Positions 34,566 to 42,764 of a stretch of DNA of 64,000 nt are shown in pieces. A model generated the notes under the pieces. It was not told the origin of the DNA. It was given only the letters and a program-made list of their open reading frames with translations, and did not search any database. Made by a program: the position numbers and the translations under genes. This DNA is from Ignavibacteria bacterium UBA2360 (GTDB lineage Bacteria; Bacteroidota; Ignavibacteria; Tepidaquicellales; OLB5): positions 80,947-144,946 of the forward strand of contig DDTQ01000010.1 in assembly GCA_002344125.1 (NCBI GenBank), given 5' to 3'. The first letter of the stretch is position 1. Every line of letters starts with the position of its first letter.

Positions 34566-36980
34566 ATGAATAACACACAATTTCCGTTTAAAACATCATT
34601 TTCACTGGATAAACTCATCGATTTCTGGCGAAAATCAGCAGAAAGTTCCGAAGAGTGCATTGGCACTGAATTCGCCCGAAGGCTTGTACATGATATTGAA
34701 CAGGTTCCTGAACTAAACGGCTCAATTTCTGATTACTCTGTGCTGCATAAACACAAAGAACTGGTTGGTGCTCTGATGTCTGCTATTATTACTCCGGCTT
34801 ACTGGAACACTAATCTGACTTCTGTCTGCCTTCCGTTGTTAAGTACCTCAATATATGCTACTCCCAAATTCAACGAACTCTTCGTTGATGATAGCGGAAA
34901 CTTCACACACGATCTCAATGTTTCCAGGGAATATTTTGATATTGGAAAGATCATAACTGTTTACGCGACCATACTCAAACGTGTGTACAATGTAGATATG
35001 ACGATAATCGTTCCGCTTATAAGAACGATAACGGATAAAGATACCGGCCTTGAAAGATTTTACAAAATGAATTTGGATGACCGGTTCATAGATGTTAACA
35101 TAAACGGTACACTGCCCGAAATAAAACAGGAGCAGATCACACTTCTTTCGGAGAATATGTTTAATATTCAGCTGTGGAATGAGATCATTCCGCCTGATCT
35201 GATTGAATTCACAGGATTCCTTGTTGTAAATATGTTCGAAGTGACTGACCAGGAAGCGCTTTCAAAACTGAAATTCGATCTGCTTGATAAGAATATTCTC
35301 ACTTCACCAAATGGTTTTTCTACCCTTGAAAAACGTATCAGAACAATGTTCCGCAACCCGGAATTAAGGCTTGGCATTGCTTCATTTACAGATGATAAAA
35401 CCACCATCATGCGCAGCGGCACAAAAATAGGGGAGAGTTTTATTTTAAGTGAATCTTGCGCGGAAAATTGCACTGATTATGATGATTCAATTTATGAAAA
35501 AGCCGTTAACAGCGGCGAACCGCAGATAATTTATGATCTTAACATTCTGCCGAACTGCACCAAGGTTGAAAAAGAGATACGCAAAATGGGCATCCGTAAC
35601 CTTATGATCGCTCCGCTTGTATTCGAAGGTAAAACAATTGGCGTCATGGAGCTCGGCTCTCCAAAAGCCGGTTCGCTTAATTCCATAAACGCGCTGAAAC
35701 TGATCGAGATCCTTCCGCTCTTCTCGCTTGCGCTTAAACGCAGCCTCGAAGATATAGAAAACCGCATTCAGGCTATCATTAAAGAAAAATGTACGGCAGT
35801 GCACCCCGCTGTGGAGTGGCGTTTCCGTAAAGCGGCTATGAACCTGATTGAAAAGGAATCTTCCGATGAGTTCGCCAACATGGAAGATATTATCTTTAAA
35901 GATGTTTACCCGCTTTACGCGCTTTCTGATATCAGGAATTCTTCTGCAACTCGCAATAAGGCTATTCAGAAAGATCTCAGGGATAATTTAAAACTTGCAA
36001 AGGAAATAATCTCTGCTGCATCATCTGTAAAATTAATGCCTGAGTTTGAGCATATTATTTACAAGATAGAAAAGCACATCTATTTACTTGAAGATGGTTT
36101 ACAGACAGGTGATGAAGCCGCAGTCCAGGCATTCCTGAAAAAGGAGATCGAGCCGCTCTTTGATAGTATAACAAATTTAAGCAGCGATACGCGCTCCGCA
36201 ATAGAGAGGTACAATAACGCTGTTGATAAAGAAATTGGGCTTGTTTATCGCAAACGCAAGGAATATGACCACAGCGTAAAAACACTGAACGAAAATATCG
36301 CTTCTATTGTTGATGATGAAGAAGCATATGCGCAAACTATTTTTCCGCATTACTTTGAAAAATATAAAACTGATGGCGTTGAATATACTATGTATATCGG
36401 CGATTCAATTTCGGAAAAGGGCAGTTTTCACCCGGTTTATCTCAAAAACCTGAGATTATGGCAGTTTATACTCATGTGCCGGGTCGCGGCTATGGCTGAA
36501 AAAGTCAAACCAATGCTCAAAATTCAGCTTGAGCTCGCGCATCTTGTGCTTGTGCAGAATACTCCTCTGGCTATAAGGTTTCACCATGACCAGAAAAAAT
36601 TCGATGTTGACGGCACATATAATGTGCATTATGAAATAATGAAGAAACGAATTGATAAAGCTGAGATCCGCGGAAAAGAAGAACGCCTCACACAGCCTGG
36701 CAAAATAGCTGTCGTCTATTCGCAGCAATCCGAAGCAAATGAGTATGTGCAGTATATTGAATACCTCCAGGCAAAAGGATTCCTTAAAAAAGAAGTAGAG
36801 CACCTGGAACTTGAGGACCTGCAGGGAGTATATGGATTAAGGGCTATAAGAGTTACAGTTGATCTTGAATCCAAAGTTTATGATTCCGCTTTAAAAAGCG
36901 ATTTAAACGGGAAAAGTGATTTAAACTTGAAAAGTGATCTAAACGTGAAAAGTGATTTTAAAGAATTTATAAAAGTATAG
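34566..36980 (+). CDS. Large GAF-domain protein of unknown function
   Basis: An 804-residue soluble protein. A GAF domain is visible at about 260-400 (LRLGIASFTDD...IRNLMIAPLVFEGKTIGVMELGSPK). On both sides are long helical regions I do not recognise. No kinase, cyclase or phosphatase motif is seen. The C-terminus ends with three and a half copies of KSDLNx (residues 777-798). The stop is 13 bases before the PASTA gene, suggesting one operon with PASTA, rpe and nnr. Confidence 0.8.
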   Translation: MNNTQFPFKTSFSLDKLIDFWRKSAESSEECIGTEFARRLVHDIEQVPELNGSISDYSVLHKHKELVGALMSAIITPAYWNTNLTSVCLPLLSTSIYATPKFNELFVDDSGNFTHDLNVSREYFDIGKIITVYATILKRVYNVDMTIIVPLIRTITDKDTGLERFYKMNLDDRFIDVNINGTLPEIKQEQITLLSENMFNIQLWNEIIPPDLIEFTGFLVVNMFEVTDQEALSKLKFDLLDKNILTSPNGFSTLEKRIRTMFRNPELRLGIASFTDDKTTIMRSGTKIGESFILSESCAENCTDYDDSIYEKAVNSGEPQIIYDLNILPNCTKVEKEIRKMGIRNLMIAPLVFEGKTIGVMELGSPKAGSLNSINALKLIEILPLFSLALKRSLEDIENRIQAIIKEKCTAVHPAVEWRFRKAAMNLIEKESSDEFANMEDIIFKDVYPLYALSDIRNSSATRNKAIQKDLRDNLKLAKEIISAASSVKLMPEFEHIIYKIEKHIYLLEDGLQTGDEAAVQAFLKKEIEPLFDSITNLSSDTRSAIERYNNAVDKEIGLVYRKRKEYDHSVKTLNENIASIVDDEEAYAQTIFPHYFEKYKTDGVEYTMYIGDSISEKGSFHPVYLKNLRLWQFILMCRVAAMAEKVKPMLKIQLELAHLVLVQNTPLAIRFHHDQKKFDVDGTYNVHYEIMKKRIDKAEIRGKEERLTQPGKIAVVYSQQSEANEYVQYIEYLQAKGFLKKEVEHLELEDLQGVYGLRAIRVTVDLESKVYDSALKSDLNGKSDLNLKSDLNVKSDFKEFIKV
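36894..36959 (+). repeat. In-frame 18-bp tandem repeat at the end of the GAF gene
   Basis: Three full units and one partial unit of an 18-base repeat (AAAAGYGATYTAAACNYG) encode KSDLNG, KSDLNL, KSDLNV, KSDF. Differences at single bases show recent expansion. Confidence 0.8.
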
Positions 36981-36993
36981 GTTTTAAAAATAA

Positions 36994-37989
36994 ATGACAT
37001 TCTGGAAAAAATTTTTATTGGGCATTGCTGGGCTGTTCATCGCGTTTCTGCTGATGAACTTCATTGTAATGCCATGGTACGTAAGACACGATACGCTTGT
37101 TAAGGTACCGGGTGTTGTGGGCCTATCTTTTGATGAAGCAAAAAAGCAGCTTGATGAAGCCGGGCTCGAGGGCCTGCAGGGTGATATCAGGTATGACCCT
37201 GCAAAACCCATTGGAACTGTTGTTGATCAGAATCCGCCGGCGGACCAAACCGTTAAAGATGGCAGAAGGATATATCTTATCATAAGCGGAGGTGAGCAGC
37301 TTTATGATGTACCTAACCTTGTGGGCAGAACGCTGCGCGAAGCTAAGTTCATGCTGAATCAGCGCAATTTGGATGCCCAGGAAGTTGAATACAAGCCTTC
37401 GGCGCAATACCCTACGGGCATTGTCCTTGGACAAATTGAGAACGCAGGCTCCAAAGTAAAAAAAGGTACTCGAATAGGAGTCATTGTGTCAACCGGAATG
37501 GATGCCGGGGATATCAAGGTACCCGATCTTACCGGCAAGAACATAGAAGAAGCCAAAAAGCTTCTTGCTGTTAATAAGCTCACTATTGGCAAGATCAACT
37601 ATCAGCCTTCTGCCAATGTACCGCTGAACTCTGTCATAGATCAGTATCCCAAAGCAAACACTATGGCAAAAGAAAACCAGAAGATAGATGTTTTTGTTAA
37701 CCGCGAAAATAAAAAGAAAATAGTTATCGAAGGTGAAGAGGACGGTATTAAGGAATCTGAACAGGAAGTTAAGCCTGATGACGGCGAATTTAAAGATGAT
37801 TCCAGAAAAGATGATAAGAAAAAGGATGATGTGAAGTCCAAACCTACCGATAAAGATAAAAAGGGTGATGTTAAAACGAAACCCACAGATAAAAAAGACG
37901 AGAAGAAAACCACTCCTCAGCCTAAAAATGAAAAGGATAAAGATAAAAAGGACGGTACAAAGAAAAATAATGAAGGTACCAATTTCTGA
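36994..37989 (+). CDS. Membrane-anchored PASTA-repeat protein
   Basis: A 331-residue protein with an N-terminal transmembrane segment (about 6-28) and three extracytoplasmic PASTA domains (about 34-97, 101-167, 172-240; e.g. KVPGVVGLSFDEAKKQLDEAG, VDQNPPADQTVKDG). PASTA modules bind peptidoglycan fragments in Ser/Thr kinases and PBPs. Here no catalytic domain is attached. The last 90 residues are a Lys/Asp-rich, low-complexity tail. rpe follows 25 bases later. In many bacteria a PASTA kinase precedes rsgA-rpe, so this may be a reduced version of that neighbourhood. Confidence 0.88.
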   Translation: MTFWKKFLLGIAGLFIAFLLMNFIVMPWYVRHDTLVKVPGVVGLSFDEAKKQLDEAGLEGLQGDIRYDPAKPIGTVVDQNPPADQTVKDGRRIYLIISGGEQLYDVPNLVGRTLREAKFMLNQRNLDAQEVEYKPSAQYPTGIVLGQIENAGSKVKKGTRIGVIVSTGMDAGDIKVPDLTGKNIEEAKKLLAVNKLTIGKINYQPSANVPLNSVIDQYPKANTMAKENQKIDVFVNRENKKKIVIEGEEDGIKESEQEVKPDDGEFKDDSRKDDKKKDDVKSKPTDKDKKGDVKTKPTDKKDEKKTTPQPKNEKDKDKKDGTKKNNEGTNF

Positions 37990-38014
37990 TAATTTTAGAT
38001 ATAACATGTAAACT

Positions 38015-38668
38015 ATGAAACTTATAGCTCCATCTGTGCTTTCTGCGGATTTTTCTCAGATAGCTTCCCAAATTGAAATGATAACCGATGCAGGAGCTGA
38101 CCTCCTGCATCTTGATGTTATGGACGGGCACTTTGTGCCCAATATTACATTCGGTCCCAAAATGGTCGCCGATATTCGCAAGCTCACTAAACTCACCCTT
38201 GATGTACACCTGATGATAAGTGAACCCGAAAAATATGTCAATGAATTCGCAAAAGCAGGGGCTGACTGGATAAGCGTTCATCATGAAGCTTCAAAACACC
38301 TCAACAGGCTTGTTAACCAAATAAAAGACACTGGCGCAAAAGCAGGTGTTGTGCTTAATCCCGCGACTTCTGTTGATGTGCTCGAGGAAATTCTGCCTTA
38401 CGCTGATTTTATTCTCCTTATGTCGGTAAACCCCGGCTTCGGAGGCCAGAAGTTCATTACAACATCAACCGCTAAAGCTAAAAAGCTTTCAGCTATGATC
38501 AAAGAACAAAACACAAAGACATTCATAGAAATGGATGGCGGTATTGGCATTGAAAATATCAAAATGCTGAGCGATGCCGGAGTAAATGTTTTTGTTGCCG
38601 GGAATGCTGTTTTCGGCTCTGCTGATCCCGCAGAAACAATTACCAAAATGAAAAAACTGATTGCTTAA
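38015..38668 (+). CDS. rpe: Ribulose-phosphate 3-epimerase
   Basis: Interconverts ribulose-5-phosphate and xylulose-5-phosphate. A TIM barrel of 217 residues with IAPSVLSADF, HLDVMDGHFVPNITFGP, VHLMI, MSVNPGFGGQKF and EMDGGIG, carrying the catalytic Asp residues and metal-binding His. It works with the split transketolase at 27323/28709. Confidence 0.96.
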   Translation: MKLIAPSVLSADFSQIASQIEMITDAGADLLHLDVMDGHFVPNITFGPKMVADIRKLTKLTLDVHLMISEPEKYVNEFAKAGADWISVHHEASKHLNRLVNQIKDTGAKAGVVLNPATSVDVLEEILPYADFILLMSVNPGFGGQKFITTSTAKAKKLSAMIKEQNTKTFIEMDGGIGIENIKMLSDAGVNVFVAGNAVFGSADPAETITKMKKLIA

Positions 38669-38694
38669 ACAGATTTGAAACTAAGATCAATTAT

Positions 38695-40284
38695 ATGAGA
38701 CCCGCATTTACATTCTCTGAAATAAGGGAAGCTGAAAAAGTAATAATAGAAAAAGAGGGAATACCCTCTTTAATTTTAATGGAAAATGCGGGGAAAAATT
38801 CATTTGATGTGATTTCATCAATTTACCCTGATCTCGGTGAAAGAACCATTTTCATTGTTTGCGGCAAAGGGAATAATGCAGGCGATGGCTATGTTGCCGC
38901 ACGCAATTTTCTGATAAATTCTATACCTGTTGAGATTTTTAATTTATCCGGTCAGAGTGAACTCAAAGGCGACGCTTTGGTCAATTATGATATCCTCGCA
39001 AAGCTTTCTTCAAAGCTTTGCATTATGCACACCATCACCGGGGGTGATCCCGATATACTTTACAGCTCACTTAACAATGTTAAAGGAAAAGCATTAATAA
39101 TTGATGCCATTCTTGGAAGCGGTATTAAAGGCAGTGTCACTGGACTCTACGAAAAAATTATTGATCAGATAAATTCAGTTAAACATAAAAATTTTAAGAT
39201 CGATGTGGTCTCTTTGGATGTGCCAAGCGGGCTTGGCGAAGGTAATACCGAAGGCGCTGTTATTGACGCCTGTCATACAATAACAATGGGCGCAATTAAG
39301 ACAGATCTTTTGTTTGGGAAAGGTAAAGAAAACTCAGGCAAAGTTTATGTGGTCCCAATCGGTATAACCAATGATTTGTTTGAACGGGTTAATACTTACA
39401 ACAAGTTCTTAATAGAAGAATACGATGTTAAAAAACTGATTCCTAAACGAAAAAAAACTTCCTATAAATACTCTAATGGTAAAACTTTGATCATAGGCGG
39501 TTCAAAGGGATTATCGGGCGCGGTAATAATGAGCTCACTTGCCGCATTAAAATGCGGCTCTGGAGCGGTGCTTGCAGCTTTCCCGCACTCCATAAGCGCG
39601 CACTTCAGCCGCAAACTTGCTGAAGTGATAAAGACCGAATTGAATGAAACCACCGATGGCTCAATTGCCGGTGATTCATTCAGCAGTATCCAGAAGCAAA
39701 TAGATAAAGCCGATGCAGTACTTATCGGTCCCGGCTTATCATTGAATCCTGAAACCGCAAATTTCCTGTATGATGTGATCACAAATTCCATGAAACCGCT
39801 TGTTATAGACGCGGATGCATTAACCCTGCTTGCCGGAAATCTGGGAATACTAAACGAAAGGAAAGGCGGCAGTGAAGTAATTCTTACTCCGCATATAGGT
39901 GAGTTTGCAAAGCTCACAGGCAAAACCCCTGAAGAAATAAATGCTGATAGATTTGAACTCACAAAGCAGTTTGCAAAGGAATTTAACGTCAATGTAGTTC
40001 TCAAATCAGAAACAACAATAAGCTGTTCAAGCGATGGCGAAATATTCATAAATGATTCAGGCAATGAGCAGCTTGGCTCAGCAGGCTCAGGAGATGTTCT
40101 TTCGGGTATAATAACATCACTGCTTGCGCAAACCGGAAACGCGAGAACTGCTATGATTTGCGGCAATTATATCCACGGCATGCTTGCCGATATGTATTTT
40201 GATAAGTATGGCAACAAACAATCAGCTTCGCAGCAGGATCTGATCAAGTTCATTCCCAATGTAATTACAGAGTTATTGAATTGA
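38695..40284 (+). CDS. nnr: Bifunctional NAD(P)H-hydrate epimerase/dehydratase
   Basis: Repairs hydrated NAD(P)H. The N-terminal YjeF epimerase domain (about 1-215) has LMENAGKNSFD, VCGKGNNAGDGYVAARNF and SLDVPSGLGEG. The C-terminal ADP-dependent dehydratase (about 230-525) has GGSKGLSGAVIMSSLAAL, LTPHIGEFAKLTG and NEQLGSAGSGDVLSGII. Length 529 is standard. The final 35 bases before the C-terminus (40223-40257) are duplicated downstream at 40342-40376. Confidence 0.94.
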   Translation: MRPAFTFSEIREAEKVIIEKEGIPSLILMENAGKNSFDVISSIYPDLGERTIFIVCGKGNNAGDGYVAARNFLINSIPVEIFNLSGQSELKGDALVNYDILAKLSSKLCIMHTITGGDPDILYSSLNNVKGKALIIDAILGSGIKGSVTGLYEKIIDQINSVKHKNFKIDVVSLDVPSGLGEGNTEGAVIDACHTITMGAIKTDLLFGKGKENSGKVYVVPIGITNDLFERVNTYNKFLIEEYDVKKLIPKRKKTSYKYSNGKTLIIGGSKGLSGAVIMSSLAALKCGSGAVLAAFPHSISAHFSRKLAEVIKTELNETTDGSIAGDSFSSIQKQIDKADAVLIGPGLSLNPETANFLYDVITNSMKPLVIDADALTLLAGNLGILNERKGGSEVILTPHIGEFAKLTGKTPEEINADRFELTKQFAKEFNVNVVLKSETTISCSSDGEIFINDSGNEQLGSAGSGDVLSGIITSLLAQTGNARTAMICGNYIHGMLADMYFDKYGNKQSASQQDLIKFIPNVITELLN

Positions 40285-40649
40285 TCCTGTTGTAGCAAAC
40301 ATTCCCAAACAGGAGTTTGGGAATGAGTATTAAACAACAAACAGCTTCGCAGCAGGATCTGATCAAGTTCATTCCCGCTGTATTTACCGGGATACTGAAC
40401 ATTTGCAAGGAGTGAGGGATAAAATTTTGCGAGCGAAGCGCTTGCCTGCCTTTGGCATGGAAGCAATCTCATCAATAGTGCAACAAACATTCCCAAACAG
40501 GAGTTTGGGAATGAGTATTAAAAAACAGTCACAATTTTTGAAAGCCTTTTATCATGAGTAGCCACGACCTTTAGGTCGTGGGTAAATGAGGGAAAAAAAA
40601 TATGGGGCTTTAGCCCCGGTATTGATGTTCAAAATTCAACCAAATACAT
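40285..40649. repeat. Duplicated nnr 3' end and palindromic repeats
   Basis: Two identical 39-base copies (40296-40334 and 40484-40522) contain the palindrome ATTCCCAAAC-AGGA-GTTTGGGAAT. Between them, 40342-40376 exactly repeats the nnr 3' coding sequence at 40223-40257. The nearby frame still reads a degenerate C-terminus ending at 40415. 40430-40475 is a GCGAAGCGCTTGCC...GGAAGCAATCTC repeat. 40559-40620 has CCACGACCT/AGGTCGTGG and GGGGCTTTAGCCCC. Confidence 0.8.
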
Positions 40650-41048
40650 CTGAAAAAATTTCTTAAATATCACTTCCCGTTCATTTTATGGGCATTGATA
40701 ATATTCATACAATCAAGTTTCCCGGCTGTTGAGCTTCCCAAAGTGGAGCTTTTCAGCTTTGATAAACTCGTGCACGCCGGTGTATTCGGTTTGCTTGCGG
40801 CTTTAGGATATTTGTCATTCATTAATCTGAATCCCGAAAGTACATTCACAAGATCGCCGTATGTATGGAGCGCAGTTGTTTGCATACTTTACGGCGCCTC
40901 AGATGAAATTCACCAGTATTTTGTGCCAAACCGCTCATCTGAAGTTCTTGATTGGGTAGCCGACGTGATTGGCATATTGATAATGCTGCTGGTTATAAGA
41001 TATTTTCTTTCTAAAAGATACAAAATGTTCAGGAAGAGTTTAGCCTGA
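40650..41048 (+). CDS. VanZ-like membrane protein
   Basis: A small inner-membrane protein of the VanZ-like family with about four helices: KYHFPFILWALIIFIQSSFP, FDKLVHAGVFGLLAALGYLSF, a third segment with YGASDEIHQYFVPNRSSEVLDWVADVIG, and IGILIMLLVIRYFL. The DEIHQ...R...D pattern is the family hallmark. The open frame with a standard start begins at TTG 40695, but 15 upstream in-frame codons from CTG 40650 (KKFLKYHFPFILWA) complete helix one, so I prefer that start. Function of the family is poorly known. Confidence 0.78.
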   Translation: MKKFLKYHFPFILWALIIFIQSSFPAVELPKVELFSFDKLVHAGVFGLLAALGYLSFINLNPESTFTRSPYVWSAVVCILYGASDEIHQYFVPNRSSEVLDWVADVIGILIMLLVIRYFLSKRYKMFRKSLA

Positions 41049-41142
41049 ATGCATCGCCGCTAACCGGTTTTTAACACTGAATTTGCTTAATTTTTGTACT
41101 GAATCTGGTTCTATAAACGAGTTTTAATTACTCCATTTTAAA

Positions 41143-41173
41143 TTGATTATCTTAACAAATATGAGTATTTTTG
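41143..41173 (+). promoter_or_regulatory. Promoter of tgt
   Basis: TTGATT (41143-41148), 17-bp spacer, TATTTTTG (41166-41173), leaving a leader of about 15 bases before the start at 41195. Confidence 0.55.
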
Positions 41174-41194
41174 TAAATATGGGGACATTTAAGA

Positions 41195-42331
41195 ATGTTC
41201 TTTAAAGTTCTTTCTCAGGATAGCAATTCTAAAGCAAGAGTTTCGGAAATTACTACCTCACATGGTACTTTTCAGACTCCTATTTTTATGCCCGTTGGCA
41301 CACAGGCAACCGTTAAAGCTATTGAGCAGCGCGAGCTTGTGGAAATTGGAGCAAAGATCATTTTAGGTAATACTTACCATCTTTATTTAAGGCCCGGAAC
41401 CGATGTTTTAAATAAAGCCGGGGGACTGCATAAATTCATGAACTGGAACAAGCCGATACTTACTGATAGCGGCGGGTTTCAGGTTTTTAGTTTATCAGCC
41501 TTAAGGAAAATTTCTGCCGAAGGCGCCGAATTCAAATCGCATTTGGATGGAAGCTCTCACATGTTCACACCCGAAAAAGTTGTGAACATACAGCGCGAAA
41601 TAGGCAGTGATATAATGATGGTGCTTGATGAATGCCTCGAAAATCCGGCGGAATATTCCAAAGTTGAAAGTTCAGTTAAGCTAACATCAGGCTGGGCTAA
41701 AAGAAGCCGTGATGAATTTTTAAATACAGCACCGCTTTACGGACATGATCAGTTTCAATTCGGTATTATCCAGGGTTCAGTTTACAATGAGCTTCGAAAA
41801 CGCTCCGCGTTGGATCTTGCTGAAATGAATTTTGACGGCTACGCCATAGGAGGTCTTGCAGTAGGCGAAGAAAATTCAGTAATGTACGATGTGGTTGAAT
41901 TTACCGAACAGTTCATGCCTCGAGATAAACCCAGGTATTTAATGGGCGTAGGTACACCCGAAGATCTGCTGAACGCTATTGAGCGCGGTGTTGATATGTT
42001 TGATTGTGTTATGCCAACGCGCAACGCGAGGAATGCGACAATGTTCACTTCGAGGGGTAAGTTAAGGCTGCGGAACCTGGATAACAAATTCAATTTTGGT
42101 GTGATAGATGATGAGGTCTCAAGCTATACATCCGATAATTTTACGCCTTCATACTTAAGGCACCTTTTTATGTGCGATGAAATGCTGGCAGCGCAGCTTA
42201 CTACTATTCACAACTTAAGGTTCTACCTGCACCTGGTTGAGCGGGCAAGGGAAGCTATCTTAAACAACAGTTTCACGGAATTCAAAAGAAGTTTTTTAGA
42301 AAAATATAATTCAGGAATTAAATCAGTTTAA
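41195..42331 (+). CDS. tgt: tRNA-guanine transglycosylase (Tgt), zinc cysteines missing
   Basis: Exchanges guanine 34 for preQ1 in queuosine tRNAs. The TIM barrel is intact: TDSGGFQVFS (catalytic Asp), GGLAVGE and the nucleophile region DMFDCVMPTRNARN. In bacterial Tgt a CxCxxC plus His site holds zinc. Here the aligned positions read EVSSYTS, i.e. Val308, Ser310, Ser313, while His339 (TIHNLRFY) and the neighbouring YLRHL remain. Length 378 is normal. Followed by yajC in the usual tgt-yajC order. Confidence 0.93.
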   Translation: MFFKVLSQDSNSKARVSEITTSHGTFQTPIFMPVGTQATVKAIEQRELVEIGAKIILGNTYHLYLRPGTDVLNKAGGLHKFMNWNKPILTDSGGFQVFSLSALRKISAEGAEFKSHLDGSSHMFTPEKVVNIQREIGSDIMMVLDECLENPAEYSKVESSVKLTSGWAKRSRDEFLNTAPLYGHDQFQFGIIQGSVYNELRKRSALDLAEMNFDGYAIGGLAVGEENSVMYDVVEFTEQFMPRDKPRYLMGVGTPEDLLNAIERGVDMFDCVMPTRNARNATMFTSRGKLRLRNLDNKFNFGVIDDEVSSYTSDNFTPSYLRHLFMCDEMLAAQLTTIHNLRFYLHLVERAREAILNNSFTEFKRSFLEKYNSGIKSV

Positions 42332-42373
42332 AAAAAGTTTAATAATTCAGTAAAGTAAGGAAGGTATATTAAA

Positions 42374-42697
42374 TTGACACATTTATTTATAATATTACAG
42401 GCTCAGTCAGATGGCATTGCAAGTCTTGTAAGCTCATTGCTGCCGTTCATTCTTATCATTGCGGTATTTTATTTTTTAATATTAAGACCCCAGCAGAAAC
42501 GCCAGAAGGAAAGAGCGAAACTGCTCGAGGGCGTTAAAAAAGGCGATAAGATCATTACCTCCGGCGGTATCCACGGTACAGTTGAAGGCGTTGAAGATGA
42601 TTCTGTGCTTGTCAAAATTGCCGATAACGTAAAGGTTAAAATGGATAAAGCCGCCATTGGAACAATTGTTGGCTTAACCGATCAGGGCAAGAAGTAA
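42374..42697 (+). CDS. yajC: Preprotein translocase subunit YajC
   Basis: A 107-residue accessory of the SecDF complex. It has one N-terminal transmembrane helix (about 17-38), then LRPQQKRQKERAKLLEGVKKGDKIITSGGIHGTVEGVEDD, the YajC signature. TTG start at 42374, preceded by AAGGAAGG (42357-42364). secD, which usually follows, is absent. Confidence 0.93.
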   Translation: MTHLFIILQAQSDGIASLVSSLLPFILIIAVFYFLILRPQQKRQKERAKLLEGVKKGDKIITSGGIHGTVEGVEDDSVLVKIADNVKVKMDKAAIGTIVGLTDQGKK

Positions 42698-42729
42698 CAT
42701 ATTTTATCCTTAATTACAAGGAAACCAAT

Positions 42730-42760
42730 TGTGGCGTTTTATAAATGATCGCCACATTTT
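42730..42760 (+). terminator. Hairpin after yajC
   Basis: TGTGGCG (42730-42736) and CGCCACA (42750-42756) pair perfectly and are followed by TTTTATTT. It probably terminates or attenuates tgt-yajC. It overlaps an alternative TTG start of ribBA, favouring the ATG at 42765. Confidence 0.6.
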
Positions 42761-42764
42761 ATTT

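Noticed and set aside
39462..40166. 234-codon open frame opposite nnr
   Set aside because: Antisense shadow of a well-conserved gene; sequence is low-complexity.
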